Below are positions 7,285 to 17,300 of a DNA stretch of 29,804 nucleotides, one piece after another. The stretch lies in the IMG/VR virus record IMGVR_UViG_3300007734_000553, positions 1-29,804 of that record; one strand, given 5' to 3'. Source of the DNA: a virus. The number at the start of each line of letters is the position of its first letter. Within the stretch, counting starts at the first letter, position 1. Below the pieces are notes generated by a model. The model had not been told where the DNA came from. It worked only from the letters and a program-made list of their open reading frames with translations, and made no database searches. A program made the translations under genes and the position numbers.

Positions 7285-9468
7285 ATGGAAGGAAACATCT
7301 TTCAGGTTCCCACCGCCGGGGGTTATGAGAGCAAGCTGCCGCAGACCCCGCAGAATGGCGGCAAGGTCGTCAACTGGACCATGGACAAGCAGACCGGGGC
7401 GTGGTCCAGCCGCCTCGGCTACGAGAAGTGGAACCCCCAAGCGTCTGCGTTCTTTCAGCCGTTCAACACCACCGGCCCGATCACCAGCCTCTTCGTGAGC
7501 CAGGGGCTCGGCGGTGGTGCGCGGCAGTCCATCTTCTATGAGTCCGAAGGCACGCTGTACCTGGCCTACGATGCCGGGGCCAACAACACGCTGGTGCGCC
7601 CGGTCAAGGGCAACCGCCACGTCCCAACCCCCACGGAGTGCGGGAGCTGGTACACCGATGTAGGGGGTGGGGTCGTCATCACCAACGGCGTCGATCGACC
7701 CATCTTCGTGCGCCCGTGGCCGTTGGGGGACGCCGCCGAGAGCTTGAACACGCTGTCTCAATGCGTGCGCAGCTTTGGCTTCGATTCCGCGCCCACCCCG
7801 GTCACCTTGTACCGCAACACCCCGATGACCGCGGTGGATGACAGCTCCGTCATCACGGGCGGCGGCGCCACCACCCTCTGGTGGCCCAGTCAATCGGGCG
7901 CCATCACGGACGGCGGCAAATGGGGTCTGGGCTTCGCCAAGGGCCCTGCGAGCGGCGACCCTGAGAACGAGTCCCTGTTCGGGTGGGCGTGCAGCTTCGT
8001 GAGCGACACGGGCTCCGAAGGCCCCTTGTCGACCATGGCCACCACCAACTGGACCCAGCCCGTAGGCAGCGATGGGTTTCGGTTCGCCATCGCCATGGAG
8101 CTGCCCCAGGGCCCGAATGGCACGGTGGCCCGCAAGGTCTACCGCACCAAGAACTACAGCGATGACTGGACCCAGCCGGGTGACACGACCCTTTACTACG
8201 TGGGCACCGTCTACAACAACGTGGACACCTTCTACGTCGACGCGGTGCGGACCACCGTCACCACCACCACCGCGGACGCCATCCCGACCGGCCCCCTGCC
8301 CGCCCCCCGGGCCCGGTTCAGCGCGCTGTTCAACGGGTGCCTTTGGCTCGATGGCGGCATCGACGACAGCCGCACCCTCTACTACTCGGCCCCCGGACTC
8401 ATCGAGCAGTTCCCGATCACGAACTACTTGACGCTCTCCGGTCAGGGCGGTGGCATCACCGCCTTGTACGGAAACTACACGAGCCTCCTCGTGTTCCGCG
8501 AGAACGCGATCGACGTGGTGACCGGCAACCCCAGCGCCGGGTTTCAAATCACCACGATCAGCAACAGCACCTCGTGTCGCTCGCCCAAGTCGATCCGCTC
8601 GATCCCTGGGTTGGGTGTCGTGTTCTTGGCGCAAGACGGCGTGTACGCCATCACGGGTGGCTTGACTGGCGGGGCCACCACGGAGATCATCAGTCTCTCG
8701 GATGGCATCGACGAATTCATCCGTCGCATGACGCCGGATTGTCTGCCCCGGGCTGTCTCGGCGTACTCCACGGCCACGAAGGAGTACCACCTCTACATCC
8801 CGATGGACGGCAACGATCGCCCCACGCAGGGCCTTGTATTGCACGTGGACCGCATCGGGGACCGCCAAGGGCTCTCGGCCTGGTCCGTGCGTGAAGGCTT
8901 CCCCGTTGGGGACGTGGACGCCATGTACGATGGCTTCCTGGTGTTCGGGCACCACACCGGCACCGAGGCCGGCGGCAGCAACCCTGAGGCGGGGTTGTTC
9001 GTGATCAGCCAGGCCCGGCACATGGGTGGCAGCGTCACGGGCGAGCAAGCGCCGGTCTACACCCCCGGCCCCGCCCCCACCAGCGTCTATCGCTCGGCGT
9101 GGAATGACCTGGGCGATCCACGGCTTCAGAAGCAGGTCAACTACGTGGTGGTGTGGGTGTTGACCACGGGTGATCCGCTGATCACCGTGCGCCACTACAA
9201 GGATTTCCAGCTCACCTTCGTCACCGAACGCACCTTCAAGGCGCAGCCGCCGGACGCCCCGGCCATGCCGGTCTTCGACACGGCCATCTTGAACAGCGGG
9301 GCCACGTACCAGCAAGAGCGGCTGGTTCCGATTCGGGTTAGCATCGCCCAGCAATCGTGTGCGTGGTTCGCCTTCGAGATCTCGACCCAAGAAGATCTGA
9401 TCCTCGTGGGCTACGAGATCGAGTACGTCTCGAAGGGCACCAAGACCATCATGGGGGTGCGGGCATGA
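7285..9468 (+). CDS. Tail nozzle / tail tubular B-like protein
   Basis: This 727-residue beta-rich protein follows the adaptor gene with seven bases between, its ribosome site (GAGG) merged with the upstream TGA. Its length and character (repeated strand-turn units, many Gly, Thr and aromatic residues) match T7 gp12-type nozzle proteins, which form a propeller-like hexamer at the tip of short tails. Segments such as ARFSALFNGCLWLDGG, YYSAPGLIEQFP, YTSLLVFRENAIDVVTG and GLGVVFLAQDGVYAITGG (about 340-460) are typical of this group: 'source - read-out - start-up message' like repeats seen in podophage nozzles. The 3' end overlaps the next gene by ATGA. No enzymatic motif was seen. Confidence 0.8.
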   Translation: MEGNIFQVPTAGGYESKLPQTPQNGGKVVNWTMDKQTGAWSSRLGYEKWNPQASAFFQPFNTTGPITSLFVSQGLGGGARQSIFYESEGTLYLAYDAGANNTLVRPVKGNRHVPTPTECGSWYTDVGGGVVITNGVDRPIFVRPWPLGDAAESLNTLSQCVRSFGFDSAPTPVTLYRNTPMTAVDDSSVITGGGATTLWWPSQSGAITDGGKWGLGFAKGPASGDPENESLFGWACSFVSDTGSEGPLSTMATTNWTQPVGSDGFRFAIAMELPQGPNGTVARKVYRTKNYSDDWTQPGDTTLYYVGTVYNNVDTFYVDAVRTTVTTTTADAIPTGPLPAPRARFSALFNGCLWLDGGIDDSRTLYYSAPGLIEQFPITNYLTLSGQGGGITALYGNYTSLLVFRENAIDVVTGNPSAGFQITTISNSTSCRSPKSIRSIPGLGVVFLAQDGVYAITGGLTGGATTEIISLSDGIDEFIRRMTPDCLPRAVSAYSTATKEYHLYIPMDGNDRPTQGLVLHVDRIGDRQGLSAWSVREGFPVGDVDAMYDGFLVFGHHTGTEAGGSNPEAGLFVISQARHMGGSVTGEQAPVYTPGPAPTSVYRSAWNDLGDPRLQKQVNYVVVWVLTTGDPLITVRHYKDFQLTFVTERTFKAQPPDAPAMPVFDTAILNSGATYQQERLVPIRVSIAQQSCAWFAFEISTQEDLILVGYEIEYVSKGTKTIMGVRA

Positions 9469-10130
9469 AGAAGTGGTCCCAGTACGAAGCCCGCACCGGC
9501 AACACCGTCTCGCCCGATTCGGTCAACGAGGAGCTGCGGGCGCAGTCGAGCTCGATGACCACCCTGGATCGGGCCCAGCTCCCTGTCGCCAGCTTCGACA
9601 ACACCTACCTCAAGGACTACGCCCTGCATCGGGTGTATGCCTATCCACGGGCCCCATTGGCCGGTGGGAAAGAGGGCGAACAAACGGCCGTCAGTGACAC
9701 CCTCACCAGCGCCAACTCTTGGAATGCCGCCACGTTCCAGGCGTACACGGGTGGTTGGATCTCCGCGTTCTCGTTCACCTTGACTGATTTCAAGAGTGGG
9801 CATCTCTTCCTGGAGTGGTCCGGCAACGCCTTCGCCCAGCCCCTCTTCACGAACACCAAGAGCAACCTCCGGCCCGGCAACCCCAAGTACGTCAACGTGC
9901 GGATCTTGGTGGCCGGGATCGTGATCGCTGAGCGACAGGGCGCCGCATACCACGAGCACTGGCGAATCTTCGGGACCTCTTTGCTGCCCAGCGGCGATCA
10001 CCAGGTCGAGCTTCAGTTTCGATTGACTCCGCCTGGCACCGATGATGCCATGACGGACCACAACGGCGATCATATGCTTCAAGCGCATATTTACTCGTCC
10101 AAATGCCTCGCGATCGGGAGATGGTGCTGA
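9465..10130 (+). CDS. Tail-associated protein 1 (unknown function)
   Basis: This is a 221-residue protein of unknown exact role. The ATG at 9465 overlaps the nozzle stop as ATGA, so translation is coupled; a longer in-frame start at 9357 lies inside the nozzle gene and is unlikely. The N-terminal 50 residues (NTVSPDSVNEELRAQSS, then LDRAQLP) have the same plan as the next two genes: a short statement of extent, an 'N-x-x-F/L' helix, then a linker. The rest looks like a beta-sandwich. Three such genes in a row after a nozzle suggest proteins decorating the nozzle or collar. That is inferred from order and from the shared N-terminal plan. Confidence 0.75.
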   Translation: MKKWSQYEARTGNTVSPDSVNEELRAQSSSMTTLDRAQLPVASFDNTYLKDYALHRVYAYPRAPLAGGKEGEQTAVSDTLTSANSWNAATFQAYTGGWISAFSFTLTDFKSGHLFLEWSGNAFAQPLFTNTKSNLRPGNPKYVNVRILVAGIVIAERQGAAYHEHWRIFGTSLLPSGDHQVELQFRLTPPGTDDAMTDHNGDHMLQAHIYSSKCLAIGRWC

Positions 10131-11030
10131 ATGAGTCGAATCATCCAAGTCCCCGTCGAGCCCAATGACCCGATCGACGCCACCAATTTGAACAACCGCT
10201 TCAACGCCTTCAGCCAGGCGGGGGCGGTTGACCAATCCAACTTGCGCGATTGCGCCGTGGATTTGGCTCATTTCAAGACGACTGACTTCATGGCCCGGCT
10301 GTCGGCCAGCGCGAACATCGGCAAAGCCGACCTCTTTCACGCCGCGCCTGTCTCAGTGCCCAGCTACACCGGAGCGACCTACCCAACCCCGCACCCCGTG
10401 CAGGATGGGGCGGGCAACGTGACCCCGCTCTCGTTCGGGTTGACCGGCTGGACCGTGACGCCCAACGAGATCATGCGTGTTTACTGGGACCTGTCGGTTC
10501 GGCCCCGGTATTCCGGCACCCCTTGGACCAACGCTGGCTCGATCGGCTCGATTGAGCTGGACCCAGGTGGCCCCACGCACACCGTCGCCAGCAACGCGAC
10601 GTGTTGGGCCGCGTGGCTCGAATGGGACCTCACGAGCAACGCCCTGGCCAACTGGGCCCCGGTCACCTACCAAGGCAACTGGTCGAGTCAGTTCGGGGGT
10701 CGATACGGCGAACCGCTGAACAGCACCGCAGCCACCACGGTCATCCCGGCGTGGATTCAGCACGTGCTGTCCGCCGAACAGGGAAAGATCGGCGCGGGTT
10801 CCCGTGTCGATCACCGGCACTATTGGCGTGGGGCCAGCGGCACTTACTACTTGGTGCCCGCCGCGAACACCACGATCTATGGAATTCGGGTGGTCCTGGC
10901 CGGGCTCTTTCACCCGTACAACACGGGTGGCACGAACTACTTGACGGTCGATCCGAACCAAGGCGGCGCGGGGCAGACCTTGGAGTACACCGGCGGCGGA
11001 TTGTCTGCCATCGTCCATCGGATCAAGTGA
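10131..11030 (+). CDS. Tail-associated protein 2 (unknown function)
   Basis: This 299-residue protein starts immediately after the previous stop (TGA at 10128-10130, ATG at 10131). The N-terminus, with PNDPIDATNLNNRFNAFSQ (about 11-29) followed by VDQSNLRDCAVDLAHF, matches the 'start of region, N-x-x-F, then which residues are assigned' plan typical of phage tail decoration and fibre-attachment proteins. The remainder is rich in Trp, Tyr, Gly and Thr and probably beta-structured. It probably interacts with the nozzle or with its neighbours; there is no catalytic motif. Its stop is merged with GAGGG, the ribosome site of the next gene. Confidence 0.74.
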   Translation: MSRIIQVPVEPNDPIDATNLNNRFNAFSQAGAVDQSNLRDCAVDLAHFKTTDFMARLSASANIGKADLFHAAPVSVPSYTGATYPTPHPVQDGAGNVTPLSFGLTGWTVTPNEIMRVYWDLSVRPRYSGTPWTNAGSIGSIELDPGGPTHTVASNATCWAAWLEWDLTSNALANWAPVTYQGNWSSQFGGRYGEPLNSTAATTVIPAWIQHVLSAEQGKIGAGSRVDHRHYWRGASGTYYLVPAANTTIYGIRVVLAGLFHPYNTGGTNYLTVDPNQGGAGQTLEYTGGGLSAIVHRIK

Positions 11031-11036
11031 GGGCCC

Positions 11037-11753
11037 ATGGCGTTTACTCCACCGAACAGCTTCAGCAGCAGCACCATCTTGACGGCGTCGAACCTTCAAG
11101 GCAACTTCGATGCCCTGAAGGTCTACTTGCACAACGGCGTCGCTGCGGGTGACCTGAAGGCGAGCCAGTGGGCTGACACCCGCCACGTGCAGCCACCCTC
11201 GTACGAGCCCTTCACGGGGGTTCAGCACGGCGTCACGGGGCACCAGGGCGGCCAATGGGGTGGTGGCGCGGGCGCGCGCTTGACCTTCATGACCAAATAC
11301 TTGACCGGCAACGGGCTCGTGGGCGCGAGCCCCGATCGCTGGCTTGGTGTGCCGAACACCAGCTTCCGTGTCGATATTCGGCGGGCCGCGAAGGTCGTGT
11401 TTCACTGGTACGTCGAGGTGGAATCGGGCCCCGATGATTCGCCCTACACCGCTGGTTACAACTACGACTTGACCGATCGCTTGGCGTACATCTGCCCGTA
11501 CGTCGGCAACGTCTCCCTGCGCAGCAACTACCGCGTTCAAGAGTTTCAGAACAACGTCGACTACTTCAGCCCCGCTGTCCCGTACGGCTCCAGTCGGTGC
11601 TATACGGTGAGTGGCAGCTATGGGCAGCGGGACGGCACCCTGATCTTCGATCAGCCCTTGTCGTCACTCACGGTTGGCTTGTGTAGTTACTCGCAGATTG
11701 ATCGGTGCGCGGTGATCAACTGGGGCATCGCCCTCGAAACTTTCTACCTGTAG
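11037..11753 (+). CDS. Tail-associated protein 3 (unknown function)
   Basis: This 238-residue protein is the third of three consecutive genes with a similar N-terminal plan (here SSTILTASNLQGNFDALKV, about 10-28, then ASQWADTRHV). After this comes a Gly/His/Gln-rich stretch (about 62-85) and a beta-rich C-terminal region with many Tyr and Ser. It starts seven bases after the previous stop, with TGAGGG acting as both stop and ribosome site. Probable virion component near the tail nozzle; its function is not recognised. The similarity among the three is limited to their first 50 or so residues, so they share an anchor rather than a whole fold. Confidence 0.74.
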   Translation: MAFTPPNSFSSSTILTASNLQGNFDALKVYLHNGVAAGDLKASQWADTRHVQPPSYEPFTGVQHGVTGHQGGQWGGGAGARLTFMTKYLTGNGLVGASPDRWLGVPNTSFRVDIRRAAKVVFHWYVEVESGPDDSPYTAGYNYDLTDRLAYICPYVGNVSLRSNYRVQEFQNNVDYFSPAVPYGSSRCYTVSGSYGQRDGTLIFDQPLSSLTVGLCSYSQIDRCAVINWGIALETFYL

Positions 11754-11761
11754 GGGTTCAC

Positions 11762-12376
11762 ATGGCCCTCGGCACCGCCCTCCTCGTCGCCGGCACCGCC
11801 GCCAAGGTCGGATCTTCGATCGTCAAAGGCGTCGGCCAGTACCGCGCCGCCCAAGGAATCTTCACCGAAGCCGACGCGGCCGAGTTGGCCCGTCTGCAAC
11901 GGCTGAAGGAACAGGGAGATCTCGGTCTCACCGAACGTGAAAAGGCCGGCATGGCCGCCGAATCCGCCGGTCAAGTCGCGCAGACCCAGGCTGAGCTGCG
12001 AAACCAAGCCTTGCAGCAGCAGGCCGCGCAGGCCACGCTCGGTGGGCCGATCACGGGCCGCGACGTGTTCCTGCGTGAGCAAGCGGCCCAGGCCGGTCGC
12101 CAGCAGGCCCAGGCCGAGATCGGCCGCCGCCAGGCCAGCGCCGATGAGGCCCGCCGCCAGGAACAACTCTCCAAGTTGGCCGAGCTTCGCCGCCTGCGCA
12201 CCCAGGAATCCATCGCCAAGAAGACCGCGCTGTTCGGAATCTTGGGCGAAACCGTGGCCACTGGCGCTGATTTGGCCTTGGCCCGTGGCGCCCAACTCGA
12301 AGAGGTCGAAAAGAAAGCCCCGAAGCAAGGCGATCTTGGCGGCGGTGGTCCCAATCCTTACCAGAATCGGCTCTGA
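11762..12376 (+). CDS. Small ejection (internal virion) protein, gp14-like
   Basis: This 204-residue protein begins with a hydrophobic, Gly/Ala-rich segment (about 2-27, ALGTALLVAGTAAKVGSS) and continues as a long Gln/Ala/Arg/Glu helical or coiled-coil region (about 35-160). A second Gly/Ala-rich hydrophobic stretch (about 165-185) and a polar tail follow. Length, two hydrophobic ends and position before two larger helical proteins fit the T7 gp14-type ejection protein, which leaves the virion and forms the outer-membrane part of the DNA-translocation channel. I chose ATG 11762 rather than an upstream in-frame start at 11705, which overlaps the previous gene. Confidence 0.76.
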   Translation: MALGTALLVAGTAAKVGSSIVKGVGQYRAAQGIFTEADAAELARLQRLKEQGDLGLTEREKAGMAAESAGQVAQTQAELRNQALQQQAAQATLGGPITGRDVFLREQAAQAGRQQAQAEIGRRQASADEARRQEQLSKLAELRRLRTQESIAKKTALFGILGETVATGADLALARGAQLEEVEKKAPKQGDLGGGGPNPYQNRL

Positions 12377-12384
12377 GGTTCACA

Positions 12385-14388
12385 ATGCCCACGCGCGCCA
12401 AGCGGTACTCGAACTCGTACTCGGCCGTCTCTCGCTCCGCTGAGCGGTGGGGTGAGATCCAGGCCAACATCCGCGATGAACAGGATCAACTCCAGGCCCT
12501 TCAGTCGCTCATCTCCCAAGAGCGGTCGACGCTGGCGAACCTGGAGCAGGTCTACAAGACCTCGACCGCCACCCCGGATCTCGCCACGAACATCTTGAAG
12601 GAGACGTTCGCTGGAGATATTCAGGCGCAGCGCATCGCCGCCGCCGCGGGCAAGGCCGCCACCCGCACGCTGCCCCCGGCGTATACCGCCGCCGCGAACG
12701 CTGCGAAGACCAGCGGTGGGGCCATCGACGCCGCCGAGAAGAAGCGGCTGGGCGATAAGGCCATCGAGATCGCCAAGAACAAGAACGTCTCGTCCGCCGA
12801 AATCGACGCGATGATCAATGATCTGCGCTCGATTGGGGCCACCGCCGCAGCGGATACCGTTCGGACCACCGCGAGCGCCATCACCGGGCGTCCGGCGAAG
12901 CCCACCGCCCCCGCCTTGTCGGCCGAAGACCGGGCCAAGGCCGCTGGGGTGCGCGCCTCGCTGGAAGCCGTCGCGATGGCCAGCCCGCTCGGCTACGTCG
13001 GCGGCTTCGAGGGTGAGGCCGCGGCCAATCAGCTGGCCACCACCCCCGTCGACACGAAGGAGGGTGTGTCTTTCGCCACGCAGAAGGACGCCCTCGATCG
13101 CTACGTGCAGATGCTCGATGATGGCATCGCCAGCCCCGAAGAGCTCGCCCGCGTGACCGGCACTACGGACCCCGAGCAGGCCAGCAAGGAATTCGCCTAC
13201 GCCCAGGGCGTCTACAACCAGGCCAAGGCCGCGGGCGCTTTCCAGAACAAGGATCGCAAGTATTTCGAGAGCGCCTGGCTCGATCAGGCCAAGCGCGTCG
13301 CGGAGCTGCAAGCCAAGGCCGCCCGCGCCGAGGCCGCCTACAATGGCCGCACCCCGGCCCAGGAAGCCGCCTACCGCGAGTTGAAGGCCCGCGGGCAGAA
13401 CCCAGATGATCCCTACATGCAGTACACGGGGACCAAGACCTACGACTACTTGCGCAAGGCGGACGAGATCTACGGGTCTACCAAGGGCCAGTTGGAGCCG
13501 GCCACCCCGGCCCAAGAGCGCATCGTCACGCTGCTTCAGCAGTACGACACGATGAAGCAGCCCTGGAAAGTCGTTGATCTGGAGAAGCAGCTCGGCAAGA
13601 CTCTGAAGGGGCAAGAGCTCACCGATGCCATCGGCTTCGCCCTGGCCTACGATCGGGCTGGTATCGGCAAGACCCCGGCGCAGACCCAGGCCGATCTGCA
13701 GGTCGCTGCGAAGAAGGCGGCTGAGTCGAAGAAGAACGTGGCCGAATTCGAGCGGCAGCGGGTCAATGATGAGCTGGCCCGCGCCCAAGAGCGCAAGGCG
13801 CTCACCGAAAAGATGATCGCGGAGCAAGAGCCCGTGCAGGCGGTCTCCGCCCTGCGCACGGCCCAGGCCCAAGCCCAGGCCCCGTCTCGGCGGTACCAGC
13901 AGCTTCGGGCCAGTGGCCTGGACGCGCAGACGGCCCGCGCCCAGGTGTTGACCGAGTTCGGCACCTTCACCACGCCCAGTGAGGCCCCTGGCGCGCTGGC
14001 AGGCGCCCCTGCGGGCCGCGCCCCGGGCCAGCTCACCCCTGAGGGTGTCCCGGTGCGCGCCGCCTTGGGTGCGATCACCACGCCCACCCCGGCGCAGGTG
14101 GAGGCGCGGCGCGTGCCACTGCCCGAAGAAGAGAACGTGATCCAAATGAAGCCCGTGCGGCTTGATTTGGGTGAGCCCGCACCGGCCGCCCCGAAGCCGG
14201 CCCCGAAGGTTGCCCCCCCGAAGGGGGCCCCCGCAGCTGTCTCGGCCCCGAAGGCGGCCCCGGCCCCGGCCCCTGTCAATGAGCTCGATCAGATCAAGAA
14301 CTTCATCAAGACTGGCGTGATCAAGCCGGGAACCCCGCAGTATGATCGTGCCCTCGAACGTATGCTCGAACTTCGGGGAGAACTCTGA
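12385..14388 (+). CDS. Medium ejection (internal virion) protein, gp15-like
   Basis: This 667-residue, Ala/Gln/Glu/Lys-rich, mostly helical protein sits between the gp14-like and gp16-like genes. In T7-like phages the corresponding proteins form the internal core stack above the portal and a periplasmic tube during DNA ejection. The N-terminus (about 25-60) is a clear coiled coil (EIQANIRDEQDQLQALQSL); the middle is helical. The last 130 residues include a low-complexity Ala/Pro/Lys segment (about 590-635), followed by a compact C-terminal end, NELDQIKNFIKTGVIKPGTP. TGAGG at the previous stop doubles as its ribosome site, and its TGA overlaps the next ATG (TGATG, 14386-14390). Assignment is by position and composition. 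Confidence 0.75.
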   Translation: MPTRAKRYSNSYSAVSRSAERWGEIQANIRDEQDQLQALQSLISQERSTLANLEQVYKTSTATPDLATNILKETFAGDIQAQRIAAAAGKAATRTLPPAYTAAANAAKTSGGAIDAAEKKRLGDKAIEIAKNKNVSSAEIDAMINDLRSIGATAAADTVRTTASAITGRPAKPTAPALSAEDRAKAAGVRASLEAVAMASPLGYVGGFEGEAAANQLATTPVDTKEGVSFATQKDALDRYVQMLDDGIASPEELARVTGTTDPEQASKEFAYAQGVYNQAKAAGAFQNKDRKYFESAWLDQAKRVAELQAKAARAEAAYNGRTPAQEAAYRELKARGQNPDDPYMQYTGTKTYDYLRKADEIYGSTKGQLEPATPAQERIVTLLQQYDTMKQPWKVVDLEKQLGKTLKGQELTDAIGFALAYDRAGIGKTPAQTQADLQVAAKKAAESKKNVAEFERQRVNDELARAQERKALTEKMIAEQEPVQAVSALRTAQAQAQAPSRRYQQLRASGLDAQTARAQVLTEFGTFTTPSEAPGALAGAPAGRAPGQLTPEGVPVRAALGAITTPTPAQVEARRVPLPEEENVIQMKPVRLDLGEPAPAAPKPAPKVAPPKGAPAAVSAPKAAPAPAPVNELDQIKNFIKTGVIKPGTPQYDRALERMLELRGEL

Positions 14389-17300
14389 TGGCCGAAATGA
14401 CCGACGAAGAGTTGGAATTCGAGCTTCAACTCGCGCGAGATCTACGAAATAAGCGTAGGGCCCTTGCTGCCGCTGCTTCCGCGGCGCAGCCGGTCATTCA
14501 ACCGGTCGAGATCACCCCGTTTCGCCCCGTGGCAGACGTCGAGGCTGAGCTCGCGGCCCAAGCCGAGAAGGTCGCCCAAGAGGCGTACGCCCGCGCCGCT
14601 GAGCCCCCGACCTCGTCTGCCGAGGTCGCTGCCTACTTGGCCCAGCGCCGCGCCGAAGAGGAGGCCCGCATCGCCCGCCAGCGTGGCCAGGTGGTCACGG
14701 TGGGGCGTGAGACGGCGCCCACCCCCGCATCGGAATCTGCGATCCCGATGTTCCGTCCGACCCGCATTCGAGAGGTGCCGGTCCCCAGCGAGACCCCGGA
14801 ACCGCCCGCTGCCATTCGCTCGCTGCTGCCTGCCCCCACGGTGGCGGCCCCGTACCGCATGGATGCCACCGTGCGCCTGTACCGAGACCCCACCACGGGG
14901 GAGCTGCGCCCGCCGACCACCAGTGAAGAAATCATCGAGAGCTTCGCCCAGCAACCGGTCATGAGCGAGGAGCAGGCGCGAGCCCGTGGCGAGCAAATCC
15001 GCCGCGCCGAAGACACCGCCGCTGCGTTGGCGGCGGCGGGCAAGCCGATCCCGGCGGACCTCAAGTCGCAAATGGCCCCCAAGGTGAGCGGCGTGTTGAC
15101 CCAGCCGCAGGGCATGGGTCGGGGCGTCACGGAGACGGCCCTGGGGGCCACCCTGCGCGCCGTGCCTTCGTACCTCTCCGCGCTGGCCAGCGAAGGTTAC
15201 TTTCGCGGGCTCGGCTACGAGGTCGATGATCAAGGTCTGCCGGTTGATCCGACCGACTTGGCGTACCAGGTCGCGCAAATCCGCCAAAAGCTGGGCATCC
15301 CGGAGACGGCCACGGCGATGGACGTCGTCACGGGCACCGCCAAGAAGCTCGGCGTTGAGCTCGATCCCCGCGCCGCGGCCATGAGCCCCTTGTCTGCGGT
15401 GCCGCTGCCCATCCCTGGGTTCGCCACCCGCAGCCAGGCGCGCGTCCCCACGGCCGTAGACCCGGAGGGTCGCCGGGCCGCCGCCGCCACCGATGAGGCG
15501 CTGCGCAACGTGGCCCGCAACGTCACGGCGGGTCGCTCGATGGGCGATGAGTTCTTGGCGGTGCCGGCGCTCCGTCAAGCGTACATCGACCGGTACGGCG
15601 ACGAGCGGGCCGCGTTTTGGGCCGGCACGGCTGGCGACATCATCATCCCCGCAGGGCCCGGTACGGCCGCCAGGATGGCAACCAAGGCCGTCAAGACCGC
15701 CGCTGCCACCGAGGCCGCGGCCACCGTCGCGAAGGGCGTCATTCGGGCCGCAGAGGCCGTCCCCAACAGCGCCATGCTGGGGGCCGCCGCGGACCTCGCC
15801 GCCATCACCACCAAGGGGGCCGCATCGGAGGGGCGCATCGTGCGCTCGGTGGCCCGCGCTGCCATCGACGACCTGCCGGGGCTCAGTGAAGAGGCCCGCA
15901 CGGCCGCCAAGGCCGCGATCAAACCCACCGATGAGACCATCCAAGACGTGGTGCGGTCCGTCACCACGGCGAAGCCGGAAGGACTCCGCGGGGCCGAATT
16001 CAAGAAGGCGCTCGTTCAGCGTGTGCCCGATGACCTGGTCTTGGCCACGGAGACCGTGGCCGTGCCCCGCAAGATCGCCAGCGAGGTCAAGGCCGCCACC
16101 GCTGCCATTTCGGCTGAGTTCACGGCCGCCGATGACGCGGGCAAGATCAAGATCCTGCAAAGCAAGGGTCTGAACCCCCTGGCCAAGGTCTTGGGGGCCA
16201 ACCCCTTCGCCACGCTTGATCCTCAATGGCAGCGCATCATCATGGAGCGGCTGGCATCGGCGGAGGCGATCGAGGCCGCGCCCCGCATCGCGCGCGAGGC
16301 GCGGGTGCCTGCCACGGTGCGCGTCGCGGACGAGATCACGAGCCTCAACACGCAGCTCCGCGCCACGGCCGTCCCGTGGCGGGATTCGTACTTGGCTCGC
16401 GCCACGGCCGCGCTGAAGCCGGGCGCTGGGGCACGGGCTGAGGTGGCCACCGTGGCCCGCGCCAAGCGCGCCATCGAGGGTGCCTCGGGACGGGCCGTTG
16501 CGCGGGTTCGGGACGCGATCCAGGCCGACGTGAAGGCGGGGGCCACCGTAGACCAGGCCATCGACAAGCTGGTGTCCAATGGCATCCCAGGGGCCCGCAT
16601 TGAGCCCCCCAGCCCCGCGTCCGCGTGGCGGGCCATCGTGTCGGAGGTCTATGGCCCCGATCGCGTTGAGTTCGTCTTGAATCAGATCGACGAGCTGAGC
16701 CGTGTGGGCGCGCTGCCGCCCAAGCTGACCTCGTCCCTGCCCACCATCGAAGGGCTGCGCACGGCGGACAAGGCCCTGCTTCGAATCAACGCGGTGCCCA
16801 TGGGTCGGCCCGACTTTCAGAAGGCGGCGCTGAAGTTCGTGTTTGAGGACGTCGTCCGGTCGCAGATCGCCAAAGAGGGCGTCGAGTTCGAGGCCTTGGC
16901 CCGCGCCGAGCTGCCCAACCTGCCTTCGGACGTTCCCAGCGGGGCGACCAACCCCGCCGCGTGGGCCAAGTTCTTGGACGATGCGGCCACCGATGCCTCC
17001 AAGATCATGTTGCGCAACCCCGATGAGGCCATCACCCGGGCCGTGCCGTTCTTGGGTGGTGGGCAGGTCACCCGCGTCTACGACACGCTGGCCAGCGCCG
17101 ATGAAGCCAAGTTGGCCGAAGGCGGTCGCGAATTCGTCGATATGATCGCGTCGATCGAGCCCGCCAAGCGCCTGGGTTTGGGCAACCTCTTGGCGGAGTC
17201 GACCGGTTGGACGGCCCGCGCCATGCGCAACTCGCTGCATGGCGCCAAGTACGGCTACTACCTGCCGAACCTGCCGTACCTGGCCTACAAGGCCGCCGCG

